Notes: a model not told the origin generated them from the sequence alone. 64,000 bases of DNA from Falsiroseomonas sp050563535 (GCF_050563535.1 NZ_JBNXUO010000004.1:124001-188000); one strand, 5' to 3'. Positions 11,767 through 20,301 are shown, numbered from the stretch's first letter. Numbers and translations: made by a program.

Positions 11767-12435
11767 ATGGACCTCGTCGAAGCAGCAGACGCCCCGGCCG
11801 ACCCGGCAGGAAATGCCCGCCCCCGCCGGCGCGGATTGCCGGCCGCCCTCGCGGTCGCCGCCCTCGCGGCCCTCGCGGCGCCGCTGCTCGGCTTCACCTC
11901 CCGCCCGGTGGAGCCGCCGCGCCAGGCGGTGCCTGCGGCAGGCTGGCAGGGCCTCGGCCCCGGCACCGACCTGCAGGAGGCCGGGATCCGGCTGGCCGCC
12001 CGCGGCTTCCGCATCGTCGCCTCCGGCCTGCCGCGGCTGGTGGAGGTAGCGCCGGCGGCCGGTCCCTGCCTGGCGGGCTGGGCCTCGGACCGCGCCTGCG
12101 AACGCGCCGTGCTGATGCTCGACACCGGGGAGGACGGGATCGCGCGGATCGACCGGATGCGGGTCGAGGTGACGCTGCCTGCCGCGATCCTGACGGCCGA
12201 CCTGGTGGAGGACGCCGCGCGGCGCCTCGGCGGGCGGCCGGAGCAGCTGGCGGAGGACGGCCCCGAACACCCGCGCGACCAGCCGCTGAGCCGCCATCTC
12301 TGGCGCGTGCCGGGCGACCTGCGGGTGGAGCTCGCCATGCCGAGCCTGCCGGGCGACGCCATCGTGCGGTGGTGGATGGTGATCGACCGCGAACCGGGCT
12401 CGCCGCCGGCCGCCACCCTGGCGACGCTGCGCTGA
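11767..12435 (+). CDS. Hypothetical single-pass membrane-anchored protein
   Basis: 222 residues, no family recognised. A basic stretch (RPRRRG) is followed by one alanine/leucine-rich membrane segment at about residues 24-42, then an apparently extracytoplasmic domain of about 175 residues with a cysteine pair (AGPCLAGWASDRACE). The domain has mixed beta-type sequence with a conserved-looking RHLWRVPGDLRVEL segment. A strong Shine-Dalgarno (aggaggag at about 11749) precedes the ATG at 11767, which fixes the start. It is divergent from the SDR at 11641 and lies upstream of the transglutaminase/ATP-grasp locus. Function unknown. Confidence 0.75.
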   Translation: MDLVEAADAPADPAGNARPRRRGLPAALAVAALAALAAPLLGFTSRPVEPPRQAVPAAGWQGLGPGTDLQEAGIRLAARGFRIVASGLPRLVEVAPAAGPCLAGWASDRACERAVLMLDTGEDGIARIDRMRVEVTLPAAILTADLVEDAARRLGGRPEQLAEDGPEHPRDQPLSRHLWRVPGDLRVELAMPSLPGDAIVRWWMVIDREPGSPPAATLATLR

Positions 12436-12472
12436 CGGGTCGCCCCGTGGCACCGCTTGCGGAGGACGCCGT

Positions 12473-12504
12473 TCCGGTGGAATAGCGGATGCCGAACCAC
12501 CGGA
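12473..12504. promoter_or_regulatory. Inverted repeat, 8-bp arms with 16-base loop
   Basis: TCCGGTGG at 12473-12480 is repeated as its reverse complement CCACCGGA at 12497-12504. It lies 38 bases after the stop of the hypothetical membrane protein and 16 bases before the ATG of the transglutaminase remnant. It could be a weak terminator of the first gene or an old operator of the lost transglutaminase gene. There is no T-run. Confidence 0.35.
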
Positions 12505-12520
12505 CCCTCCCGAGGCCCGC

Positions 12521-12709
12521 ATGAGCATCCACGCCGCGCCGACGCACCGCACCAGCGACCGCTGCGACCGGCTCGCGGGGGTGTCGCCGCAGGCCATCCG
12601 GCCGCGGCCGGCGCCGCGTGGCCGCAGCCCGGTCCTGTCCTGCGCGCCCGACCCCGCGCGCCACCTCCGCGCCACGCCCGGCAGGCCGGGCCCGAGGCGC
12701 GCGTCCTGA
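12521..12709 (+). pseudogene. N-terminal remnant of a DUF2126-type large transglutaminase
   Basis: A 62-codon reading frame whose first 50 residues follow the well-known N-terminus of the roughly 1100-residue transglutaminase/DUF2126 proteins. The pattern MSIH-A--H-T--R-DR-----PQ--R-RPAP--R--VLS is present, up to a PA-H segment. The usual aromatic YRYDR reads DRCDR, and the frame then drifts and stops at 12709. The remaining roughly 1000 codons are absent. In related genomes the full-length gene normally sits directly before the ATP-grasp/alpha-E gene, which is exactly the place of this fragment (47 bases before the ATG at 12757). I read it as a deletion relic. The family match is from memory of the consensus. 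The remaining bases in 12436-12756 hold no other gene. Confidence 0.7.
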
Positions 12710-12756
12710 CCGGCCCGACGGCGCCTGCGGGAACCGCGCCGCCCGGGATCGACGAG

Positions 12757-15183
12757 ATGGTGGACGGGGCGGGCCGCATCCGCCCGCACTGGCGCGGCCT
12801 GCTCGGCGCCATCTCCGCCCTCGGCCATCCGGCGCTCGCCGAACGCGCGAAGCGGCTCGACCGCGCCTTCGAGGAGGAGGGGGTCGCGACCGTCCTCGTG
12901 CCTGATGCCCCCGCGGCCCCTGGGCCCGATGCCCCCACAACCCCCGCCCGCCCGCACCGGCCATGGCGCTGCGATCCGTTGCCGCTGGTCCTGACGGGGC
13001 GGGAATTCGACCGGCTGGAGGCCGGGCTCGGCCAGCGGGCGCGGCTGCTGGCCGCGGTGCTGGACGATCTCTACGGGCCGCAGACGCTGCTCTCCTCCGA
13101 CGTGGTGCCGGCGCGGCTGGTCCACGGCAACCCGCATTTCCTGCGCCCCTGCCGGGCCGAGGCCGCGCGGCCCTTCCCACGCCTGACCTTCTACGGGGCC
13201 GACCTGCTGCGCGGGGCCGATGGCGAATGGCGGGTCGCGGCCGATCGCTGCGGCGGGGCCAACGGCGTCGGCTTCGCCGCCGAGAACCGCGCGCTGCTCG
13301 CCCGCATCCTGCCGGAGGTCTTCCGCGCGGTGCAGCTCCGCCCGCTGCGCCCCTTCCTCGATGCCTGGGTCGATGCGCTGCACGCGCTGGCGCCGGACGG
13401 CGTCGACAATCCGCGCCTGGCCCTGCTGACCCCGGGCAGCCGGCAGGACACTTGGCTCGAGCACCTGTTCCTGTCGCGCGAGCTCGGGCTCGAACTCGTG
13501 GAGCCCGGCGACCTGACGGTACGGGGGGAGGAGGTGTTCCTGAAGACCCTGCGCGGCCTGCGGCGCGTCGACGTCATCCTCCGCCGCATCAGGGGCGAGG
13601 CCTGCGACCCGCTGGAATTCGGCCAGGCCGGCGGCGTGCCGGGGCTGATGCAGGCGATGCGCGGCGGCCATGTGCGGCTGGTCAATGCGCCGGGGTCGAT
13701 GGCGGCGGAGGCGCCGGGCCTCGCGCCCTACCTCGCGGCCTGCGCGCGCCACCTGCTCGGCGAGGATCTCGCGCTCGGCGCGCTCGAGACCGTCTGGCTC
13801 GGCGACGAGGCGGCGCGGCGGGAGGTGCGCGCCGCGCCGGAGGCCTGGCGGCTGCGCGACGCCTTCGACCCCGGCTCAGCCCCAAGGCCCGGCGCGGCTC
13901 CGCCCTGGACCTTCGCCGCCACGCGGCCGGCGCGGCCGTCCTGCGCGCCCTGCCTCGCGGGGGAAGGGCTGGCCCCCGCGCCGGTGATGCTGCGGATGTT
14001 CCTGCTGCGCGACGCGCAGGGCGGCTGGCGCGCCATGCCCGGCGGGCTCGCGCAGGTGCTGGAGGAGGGCGGCGAGGTCGCGGGCCCGCCGACGCGCCGC
14101 GGCATCGCCAAGGATGTCTGGGTGCTGGCGGAGGAGGGCGGCGAGATCCGCGGCCCCACCGCGCCGCGCGCCGCGATGCTGCCGATCCGCCGTTCCTCGG
14201 GCGAGTTGCCGAGCCGCGTGGCGGACGACCTGTTCTGGCTCGGCCGCTACCTCGAAAGGCTCGAAGGCTCCGCGCGGCTGATGCGCTCCCTGCTGGTGCG
14301 GCTGCTGCGCGGCGCGACGGTCCCGCGGGAGGTCGCGGAGATGCGCGCGCTGGCGCGTTGCCTGCACGCGGCGGGCCTGCTGGGCGCGGAAGCCGCGGCG
14401 AGCCCGCCCGACGGCGCCGCGCTGCCGCGCGCGCTGCTGGCCGCCGCAGGGCCGAACGGCGCGCTGCCGGCGCTGGTGGATGCGGTGGAACGGCCGCAAT
14501 CCGCGGTGCGGGACCGGCTGACGCATGACATGTGGGCCGCCTTCGCGCAGCTCGGCCAGGAAGCGCGCGCGCGGCTCGCGACCGCCGCGGTCGGGCCCGA
14601 TGCGCTGGCCGAGGCGATGGGCGCGATCATCCGCGCCTGCACCGGGCTGGCGGGCCTGGCGGCGGAGAACATGGTGCGCGGCGGCGCCTGGATGTTCCTC
14701 GACCTCGGGCGGCGGATGGAACGTGCGGCGGCGACCGCGCGCAGCCTCGGCCAGGTGCTGGCCGAGCCGGCGCCGCGGCTGGAGGCCGGGCTGCCCCTCG
14801 CGCTCGAGCTCTGCGATTCCACGCTGACCTACCGGGCCCGCTACCTTGCCGCCGTGCAGCCCGCGCCGGTGCTGGACCTGGTGCTGGCCGATCCGGGCAA
14901 CCCGCGCGCGCTGGGCTTCCAGCTGGCGGCGGTGGCGGAACGGCTGGCGGAGATCGGCGGGGCGGAGGATGCACTGGCCGCCGCCGCGCGGCGTCTCGCA
15001 GCCCGGCCGGCGGCGATGGTGGATGGGGTGCTGATGGCGGCGGACCGCGATGCCGCCGCGGCGGCGCTGCCGGCCGCGCTCCTCGCGCTGGGGGGGGAGG
15101 TCGGCGCGCTGTCGGACGCGCTGGCGCGGCGCTATGTCAGCCATGTGCGGGCGCAGGCGCTGGGCGGGGGCCCGGGGGCGTGA
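12757..15183 (+). CDS. Circularly permuted ATP-grasp / alpha-E domain fusion protein
   Basis: 808 residues. Residues 1 to about 475 are a circularly permuted type-2 ATP-grasp domain (DUF404/DUF407 type): DEMVDGAGRIRPHW at the expected N-terminal place, GGANGVGFAAENR (normally QAPSGAGYALENR), HLFLSRELGLELVE, and VFLKTLRGLRRVDVILRR. From about residue 484 (LPSRVADDLFWLGRYLERLEG) the rest is an alpha-E domain (DUF403). Such proteins are predicted to form peptide-like amide bonds using ATP and cluster with transglutaminase-like peptidases. The ATG at 12757 is the only ATG upstream of the first conserved motif in frame, but it falls inside that motif; a CTG at 12706 or a disturbed 5' end next to the pseudogene is possible. 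The stop overlaps the next gene (GTGA). Confidence 0.85.
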   Translation: MVDGAGRIRPHWRGLLGAISALGHPALAERAKRLDRAFEEEGVATVLVPDAPAAPGPDAPTTPARPHRPWRCDPLPLVLTGREFDRLEAGLGQRARLLAAVLDDLYGPQTLLSSDVVPARLVHGNPHFLRPCRAEAARPFPRLTFYGADLLRGADGEWRVAADRCGGANGVGFAAENRALLARILPEVFRAVQLRPLRPFLDAWVDALHALAPDGVDNPRLALLTPGSRQDTWLEHLFLSRELGLELVEPGDLTVRGEEVFLKTLRGLRRVDVILRRIRGEACDPLEFGQAGGVPGLMQAMRGGHVRLVNAPGSMAAEAPGLAPYLAACARHLLGEDLALGALETVWLGDEAARREVRAAPEAWRLRDAFDPGSAPRPGAAPPWTFAATRPARPSCAPCLAGEGLAPAPVMLRMFLLRDAQGGWRAMPGGLAQVLEEGGEVAGPPTRRGIAKDVWVLAEEGGEIRGPTAPRAAMLPIRRSSGELPSRVADDLFWLGRYLERLEGSARLMRSLLVRLLRGATVPREVAEMRALARCLHAAGLLGAEAAASPPDGAALPRALLAAAGPNGALPALVDAVERPQSAVRDRLTHDMWAAFAQLGQEARARLATAAVGPDALAEAMGAIIRACTGLAGLAAENMVRGGAWMFLDLGRRMERAAATARSLGQVLAEPAPRLEAGLPLALELCDSTLTYRARYLAAVQPAPVLDLVLADPGNPRALGFQLAAVAERLAEIGGAEDALAAAARRLAARPAAMVDGVLMAADRDAAAAALPAALLALGGEVGALSDALARRYVSHVRAQALGGGPGA

Positions 15184-16049
15184 CCCGCTACGCGCTGACG
15201 CATGTCACCACCTATCGCTACGGGGCGGTGGTGGATCTCGCGAGCCACCTGCTGCACCTGACGCCGCGGGCCGTGCCGGGGCAGGTGGTGCTGTCTTCCT
15301 CCATCGCGCTGTCGCCGCCGGCGGCGCACCGGCGCGAGGGACGTGACCATTTCGGCAATGGCGTGACCTGGCTGTCGGTGGAGGCGCCGCATGACAGCCT
15401 GCGCGTGACGCTGGAGGCGGAGGTGGAGGTCGCCTTCCCGCCGCCGCCGCCCGATGCCGCGACGCCGCCCTGGGAAGCCGTGCGCGACGCCGCCGTGACG
15501 CCCGCCGGATGGGACGCGGTGGAATTCGCGCTGCCCAGCCCCCACGCCCCGGCCGATCCCGGTGCTGGCGCCTACGCCGCCGCAAGCTTCCCGCCCGGCC
15601 GGCCGGTGCTGGCGGGCCTGCGCGACCTGGCGTCCCGCATCCGGCGGGACTTCGCCTTCATGCCGGGCGTCACCACCATCTCCACCCCCGTCGGGCAGGT
15701 GCTGTCGCAGCGCGCGGGTGTCTGCCAGGACTTCGCGCATCTGATGATCGCGGGGCTGCGCGCGCTCGGCCTGCCGGCGCGCTACTGTTCGGGCTATGTC
15801 CGCACGCGCCCCCCGCCGGGCGAGCCGCGGCGGCAGGGGGCCGACCAGAGCCATGCCTGGGTCGGCTGCTGGCTGGGGCCGGGGCTTGGCTGGGTGGACC
15901 TCGACCCGACCAACGACCTGGTGGTGTCGGATGAGCACCTGCTGCTGGGCTGGGGACGCGACTATGCCGATGTGAGCCCGGTGAAGGGCATCCTGCTCGG
16001 CGGCGGGCGGCAGGTGCTGGAGGTGAGCGTGGATCTGCTGCCGGCCTGA
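15180..16049 (+). CDS. Transglutaminase-like cysteine peptidase family protein
   Basis: 289 residues with the bacterial transglutaminase N-terminal beta domain (about 1-95, beginning TRYALTHVTTYRY) and the transglutaminase core. The predicted triad is Cys182 in GVCQDFAHLM, His225 in DQSHAWVG and Asp242 in WVDLDPTND. Family members paired with ATP-grasp/alpha-E proteins are predicted peptidases or amidases acting on the peptide made by the ATP-grasp partner. The GTG at 15180 overlaps the previous stop by 4 bases and yields the canonical N-terminus. All catalytic residues are intact, in contrast to the decayed large transglutaminase upstream. Confidence 0.9.
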   Translation: MTRYALTHVTTYRYGAVVDLASHLLHLTPRAVPGQVVLSSSIALSPPAAHRREGRDHFGNGVTWLSVEAPHDSLRVTLEAEVEVAFPPPPPDAATPPWEAVRDAAVTPAGWDAVEFALPSPHAPADPGAGAYAAASFPPGRPVLAGLRDLASRIRRDFAFMPGVTTISTPVGQVLSQRAGVCQDFAHLMIAGLRALGLPARYCSGYVRTRPPPGEPRRQGADQSHAWVGCWLGPGLGWVDLDPTNDLVVSDEHLLLGWGRDYADVSPVKGILLGGGRQVLEVSVDLLPA

Positions 16050-16131
16050 CCCGTCCGCATCGCGCCCCGTCGCATTGACCCCCGCCCGGCTGCGCGTGAG
16101 ACTTCCGATGACGTCCGCACGGAAAGAACGA

Positions 16132-17718
16132 ATGCCAGGACCCACCCGCGCCGCGCTGGCTGCCGCATTCACGCTCGGCCTCGCCTCCGCCGCCGCCGCG
16201 CAGGCGCCGGCCGTGCATCCCGGCACGCCGCCGCCCGACTGCGAAAGGCAGGTCGGCTACGACCGCAACGGCGCGATGCCCGGCTACCTGGCCGAGGAAG
16301 GCGGGCGCCGCGTCTGCATCCCCTTCATGCCGACCGCGCAGTTCGCCCCCGCCGGCTACCGCGGCGACTGGCACGCCGAGAACTTCACCGATGCCCGCAT
16401 TCGGGCGCGCTGGGTCGCCTGCCGGGCCGAGGAGGCCTGCGCGCGGGCTGCCCGCGCCGGCGCCGCCATCTTCACCTCGGCCGAGCGGCGGCGCACCGGC
16501 ACGGTGGACCCGGCTGGCCTGATCGACCCGCAGTCGAACGACGTGGACCTGCGTGCCATCCGCCGCCCCGCCTTCTTCGGCCGCGCACCCTTTGGCGAGC
16601 CGATCGCGGCGGCCGAGCCGCGCAGCTTCGTCGTGGAATTCGCCGCCCCGCGCGACAGCTACGAGCGCACCCATCTCCGGCTCGAGACCTCCATCCGGCT
16701 GCGCGGCTGGTACATCGAGGGCGCGGGTGTCGAGACGGGCGGCACGCGCCGGCGCGCCCTGGTGGTGATGAACAACGGCGGCGGCAACGAGATGACGGGG
16801 CTCGATGACCCCGACGTCACCGGCCTCGCCCGGAACGCCCAGGGCGCCTGGGTGCCCGATGCGGTAGCGGCAGCGCGGAACGAACAGCCGGGGATGCGCC
16901 ACTGGCGCGGCTTCGCCGCGGCCTTCAACGCCGCGGGCTTCGACGTGCTGCTGACCGACCGTCGCGGCAACGGCATCTCCGGCGGCGTCAGCGGCTTCAA
17001 CACGGCCGAGCAGGCGCGCGACATGTTCCGCATGCTCCACCAGCTCGAAACCGGGGAAGGGCTGCGGATGCTGACGCCGGGCGGGGAATTGCTGGAAGGC
17101 GCCGCGGCGGGCGGGCGGCTGCTGGCGGGCCTCGGCGCGAACGGCATCCCGGTGGTGGTCGCCGGCTATTCGCGCGGCAGCTACGCCACCGCCTGGGCGA
17201 TGCACCAGAACTTCGTCGAGGATTGCGACCGCGACCGCCCCGGCACGGCCTGCCGCCCGCCGCGCGGCCAGCCCAACATCGCCGGCGCGATCCTGTATGG
17301 CCCGAACAGCGGCGGCCTCGGCTGGCGGCTCGCCGGGCACGACATGGTGGAGGCCGCGCTGCGCGTCGAGCGCAACACCACCTACTACCCGGATGGCGAG
17401 GTCCTCGCCGGCATCGCGCGCTGGCCCGCGCTGATGGTGGTGAAGGGCACCTACGACTACGTGGAGGGGCTGGAGGGCTCGCTCGCCGCCTTCCAGCGCG
17501 CGCGGGAGCTGCGGGAGATCCACCTGTTCCGCGGCCCGCACCAGCTTGCCACGCAGTCGCCCGATGCGATGCGCGTGGCCGGCGAACGCATGGCGGCCTT
17601 CGCCCGCGCCGCCGTGCTCGGCCTTCCCGCCGCCGAAGGCGCGCGCGAACCCGCCGACCTGCGGGAGGCGGTGCTGTCCTCCAGCCGCTTCTGGGACCGG
17701 ACCACCGGCCCCGAGTGA
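16132..17718 (+). CDS. Secreted alpha/beta hydrolase-fold protein
   Basis: 528 residues with a signal peptide (residues 1 to about 24, cleavage after AAAAQ or nearby). The nucleophile elbow GYSRG places the predicted catalytic Ser at 347. A conserved DRRGNGISGG segment resembles the strand-loop before the elbow in alpha/beta hydrolases, and a late GPHQLATQ segment may hold the catalytic His. An N-terminal region of about 180 residues with several Cys is unlike ordinary esterases. The substrate is unknown. The ATG at 16132 was chosen because it directly begins the signal peptide; the reading frame opens further upstream without one. Convergent with the gene at 17770 and sharing a hairpin with it. 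Confidence 0.75.
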   Translation: MPGPTRAALAAAFTLGLASAAAAQAPAVHPGTPPPDCERQVGYDRNGAMPGYLAEEGGRRVCIPFMPTAQFAPAGYRGDWHAENFTDARIRARWVACRAEEACARAARAGAAIFTSAERRRTGTVDPAGLIDPQSNDVDLRAIRRPAFFGRAPFGEPIAAAEPRSFVVEFAAPRDSYERTHLRLETSIRLRGWYIEGAGVETGGTRRRALVVMNNGGGNEMTGLDDPDVTGLARNAQGAWVPDAVAAARNEQPGMRHWRGFAAAFNAAGFDVLLTDRRGNGISGGVSGFNTAEQARDMFRMLHQLETGEGLRMLTPGGELLEGAAAGGRLLAGLGANGIPVVVAGYSRGSYATAWAMHQNFVEDCDRDRPGTACRPPRGQPNIAGAILYGPNSGGLGWRLAGHDMVEAALRVERNTTYYPDGEVLAGIARWPALMVVKGTYDYVEGLEGSLAAFQRARELREIHLFRGPHQLATQSPDAMRVAGERMAAFARAAVLGLPAAEGAREPADLREAVLSSSRFWDRTTGPE

Positions 17719-17733
17719 CCCGGGCGGCCGCAA

Positions 17734-17764
17734 CCCCTGGCCCGCGGCCGCCGCAGGCCAGGGG
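17734..17764. terminator. Hairpin between convergent genes
   Basis: Perfect 9-bp stem CCCCTGGCC (17734-17742) with GGCCAGGGG (17756-17764) and a 13-base GC-rich loop, lying between the hydrolase stop and the stop of the convergent binding-protein gene. No T-run, but placement and stem strength fit a bidirectional terminator. Confidence 0.55.
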
Positions 17765-17769
17765 GGCGC

Positions 17770-18753
17770 CTACAGCGACGCGACCGCGCGTTCCCAGTGG
17801 CCGAGGTCGAGGTAGCGTTCGGGCGCGGGCGGCGTGCCGCCCCAGCTTCCCAGCACCTCGGCGCGGATGCGCAGCACCGTGCGGAATCCTTCCAGGTCGA
17901 AGCGCCCGTCGATCGCGGAGCCTGTGCCCGGCGCCGTCAGCAGCGCCAGGTTGCGCCGCGCCATGGCGGGGGCGAGCCGGAGGCGTTCGGCCAGCAGCGC
18001 CGTCGCCGCATCGCCGTTCGCGGGCGCCAGCATCCAACGGATGCTCTCGACATAGGCGGCAAGGTAGCGCCCGACGACGTCCGGGTTGCGGCGCGACCAG
18101 TCGCGCATCGCCCAGCCGGCATTGCCGAGATAGGGGCCGACCGCCTCCGTCACCGTCGCCAGCCGGCGCAGCCCGGCGTCCTCCGCCTGGAGGCTGAAGG
18201 GCGGGTTCAGCATGGAGGCATGCGCGTCGGGGTCGCGCAGCATCAGTTCGTAGCGCGCGAAGGTGCCGCCGGTGGGGCGGATGGTGTAGCTGCCGCGCGG
18301 CAGGCCGTTCATCTCCATCATCTTGTAGCCGACCAGCGCATAGGCGGTGTTCGGGGCATCCACGATCAGCGTCCGGCCGCGCAGGTCGGCCCAGTCCCTG
18401 ATTTCCGGCTTCACGTAGAAGGCGTTGAAGGCGCTGTCGCCGCCGATGAGGATGCCGATGTCGTGGCCCGCTTCCGCCATCGCCACCGCGTTGTCCACGC
18501 CCGCCACGACCAGCTGGTGGTCACCGGCGGCGAGGCCGTTGCGCAGCACGTCGGAATTCGGGGTGTTGAGGATCTCCACCGCCAGCCCGCGCCGGGCGAA
18601 GAAGCCCTGCGACTGGCCGACGAAAAGCGGCATGTTGGCCAGGCCCGGGAAGACCATGACCTTCAGGCTGGTGGCCTGCGCCCGGGCGAGGGACGGAGCG
18701 GCGAGAGCGAGGCCGGCGGCGCCCAGCAGGGCGCGGCGCGTGGTGGGGACCAT
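17770..18753 (-). CDS. ABC transporter substrate-binding protein, NitT/TauT (SsuA/ThiY-like) type
   Basis: 327 residues. The N-terminus with TTRRALLG followed by a hydrophobic stretch looks like a Tat-type or Sec signal peptide ending near residue 25 (LARAQA). The mature part has the NMT1/THI5-like pattern: PLFVGQSQGFFARRGLAVEI, a VAGVDNAVAMAEAG segment, and MLNPPFSLQAE. Homologues bind sulfonates, nitrate, taurine or pyrimidine precursors; the ligand is not predictable. A strong Shine-Dalgarno (gcaggaggaaac) precedes the ATG at 18753. No permease or ATPase genes accompany it, so its membrane partners would be encoded elsewhere. Confidence 0.83.
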   Translation of the reverse strand: MVPTTRRALLGAAGLALAAPSLARAQATSLKVMVFPGLANMPLFVGQSQGFFARRGLAVEILNTPNSDVLRNGLAAGDHQLVVAGVDNAVAMAEAGHDIGILIGGDSAFNAFYVKPEIRDWADLRGRTLIVDAPNTAYALVGYKMMEMNGLPRGSYTIRPTGGTFARYELMLRDPDAHASMLNPPFSLQAEDAGLRRLATVTEAVGPYLGNAGWAMRDWSRRNPDVVGRYLAAYVESIRWMLAPANGDAATALLAERLRLAPAMARRNLALLTAPGTGSAIDGRFDLEGFRTVLRIRAEVLGSWGGTPPAPERYLDLGHWERAVASL

Positions 18754-18894
18754 GATTGTTTCCTCCTGCGTCCGCGGTCCGGACAATCGATTGCAGGATA
18801 GTGCGCCAACCCCGTCCCCTTGCAAGCGCCGTGGCGGCTTCCCACGCGCGGCCCGGCGCCTAAACTCGTCCCGGCACGCAGGAGGGAAGCCATC

Positions 18895-19278
18895 ATGGAC
18901 CGGCAGGTCATCACGTCGCCCAAGGTCACCTGGATGCGGTCGGGCGTTTCGCATGCCGTCAAGGCGGGCGGCATGGTCTATGTGACCGGCGCCACGCCCT
19001 TCCACGGCGACCGCCAGATCGCGAAGGGCGACTTCGCCGCGCAGCTGCACCAGGTGATGCGGAACATCCAGGCGATCCTGGAGGAGGCGGGAAGCTCGCT
19101 CGACCGCGCGGTGAAGATGAATGTCGCGCTGACCGACATGGGGCGCTACGCGGAGTTCGACGCGATCTTCAAGACGTATTTCGAGCCGGGCAACTACCCC
19201 GCGCGGCAGACCACGGAATCCGCGCGGCTGGCGCATCCGGACTTCCTGCTGTCGATCGACTGCATCGCGGTGGCATAG
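18895..19278 (+). CDS. RidA/YjgF family protein
   Basis: 127 residues, the standard RidA length. RidA proteins deaminate reactive enamine/imine intermediates from PLP enzymes or act in catabolic pathways. The trimer-cleft features are recognisable (YVTGATPF, LEEAGSSLDRAVKMNVALTDM, YPARQTT), although the terminal EIEAIA of housekeeping RidA reads SIDCIAVA, which suggests a divergent subgroup. The ATG at 18895 follows a clear Shine-Dalgarno (caggagggaag). It is divergent from the NitT-type binding protein gene, sharing the 141-base region 18754-18894. Confidence 0.87.
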   Translation: MDRQVITSPKVTWMRSGVSHAVKAGGMVYVTGATPFHGDRQIAKGDFAAQLHQVMRNIQAILEEAGSSLDRAVKMNVALTDMGRYAEFDAIFKTYFEPGNYPARQTTESARLAHPDFLLSIDCIAVA

Positions 19279-19283
19279 GCGGG

Positions 19284-19306
19284 CGCCGGGAAGGGCTTCC
19301 CGGGCG
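19284..19306. terminator. Hairpin between convergent genes
   Basis: CCGGGAA (19286-19292) pairs with TTCCCGG (19297-19303) across a GGGC loop, and flanking CG bases extend the stem past a one-base bulge. It lies just after the RidA stop and before the stop of the convergent TTT binding protein. Confidence 0.5.
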
Positions 19307-19312
19307 GGCGGG

Positions 19313-20290
19313 TCAGTCGGGCGTCAGCCCGATCTCGGCGATCAGCCGGCCGATCCGCGCGCCCTCGCTCCGCACGCGCTCGGCCAGTTCCGTGGGGCCG
19401 AGGGCGAAGGGGCTGGTTCCGACCGGCAGCCTTTCGGCGAAAGCCGGCGAATTCACCGCGTCCAGCAGGTCCTCCGCCGCGCGGTCCACCGTGGCGGCGG
19501 GGGTGGCGCGGGGGAAGAACACCGCCATCCAGGCATTCATCAGCTGCACCCCCGGCGCCGCTTCCGCCATCGTCGGCACCTCCGGCAGCAGCGGGTGGCG
19601 CTGCGCGCCGTTGAAGGCGAGCGGCCGCAGCGTGCCCGCCTGGATGTGCGGCAGCGTGATGGAGAAGCTGTCCATCGTCACCTGCACGCGGTTCGCCAGC
19701 AGGTCCGTGTTGCCGGCCTGGCTGGTGCGGTACGGTACGTGCTGCATCGGGAAGTCGAGCGCGCGTCGCAGCGCCTCCAGGTTCAGGTGCGGCACGGTCG
19801 CGTTGCCGGGGGAATAGTAGAACACCGGGTTGTCCGCCGGCCGCGCGCGCGCATGGGCCGCAAGCTCCGCCAGCGTCCGCACCGGCAGCGAGGCATGCAC
19901 GGCCAGGAACGAGCTGGAGATGGCGAGCCCGGTGACGGGCGCGAGTTCGGGGAAGGGGTCGAAGCGCGGGTTGCGCTGGATGTGCGGCAGGATGGTCAGC
20001 GCCGCCGCGGCGACCACGCCGCAGACGCTGCCATCCGCCGGGGCGCGGATGAGGTTGTTGGCGCCGAGCATCCCGCCGGCGCCGGGCTGGTTGTCGGCGG
20101 CGATGCGCCAGCCATGCCGCTGGCCCAGCACGTCGATCAGCACGCGCGCCACCTGGTCGGTGATGTTGCCGGCGCCATAGGGGATCACCATGCGCGTCGG
20201 CGGCGACCAGGGCCGCCCGGCCTGGTCGGGGCGCTGCGCCAGGGCGGGCGCGGGCAGGGCGGCGGCGAACAGCAGGTGGCGGCGGCGCAT
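19313..20290 (-). CDS. Tripartite tricarboxylate transporter (Bug/TctC) substrate-binding protein
   Basis: 325 residues with a short signal peptide (MRRRHLLFAAALPAPALAQ). Bug-family features are visible: RMVIPYGAGNITDQVARVL, NQPGAGGMLGANNLI, the HVPYRTSQAGNTDLLANRVQ ligand-loop region and the LPEVPTMAEA motif. Such proteins bind small carboxylates or amides in the periplasm. No TctA/TctB membrane genes are in the window. It is 11 bases downstream of adenine deaminase in the same direction, so it probably belongs to that operon and may bind a purine breakdown product or another acid; this is inference only. Confidence 0.87.
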   Translation of the reverse strand: MRRRHLLFAAALPAPALAQRPDQAGRPWSPPTRMVIPYGAGNITDQVARVLIDVLGQRHGWRIAADNQPGAGGMLGANNLIRAPADGSVCGVVAAAALTILPHIQRNPRFDPFPELAPVTGLAISSSFLAVHASLPVRTLAELAAHARARPADNPVFYYSPGNATVPHLNLEALRRALDFPMQHVPYRTSQAGNTDLLANRVQVTMDSFSITLPHIQAGTLRPLAFNGAQRHPLLPEVPTMAEAAPGVQLMNAWMAVFFPRATPAATVDRAAEDLLDAVNSPAFAERLPVGTSPFALGPTELAERVRSEGARIGRLIAEIGLTPD

Positions 20291-20301
20291 GGCGTGGCTC
20301 C

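Noticed and set aside
12457..12756. Upstream extension of the ATP-grasp frame beginning at a TTG at 12457
   Set aside because: These 100 residues are proline/arginine-rich with no family similarity, and another frame in the same stretch carries the transglutaminase N-terminus instead.
11425..13752. 775-codon open frame on the minus strand
   Set aside because: It crosses an SDR gene, the intergenic relic and the ATP-grasp gene in antisense; composition is Arg/Gln/Gly-rich with no domain.
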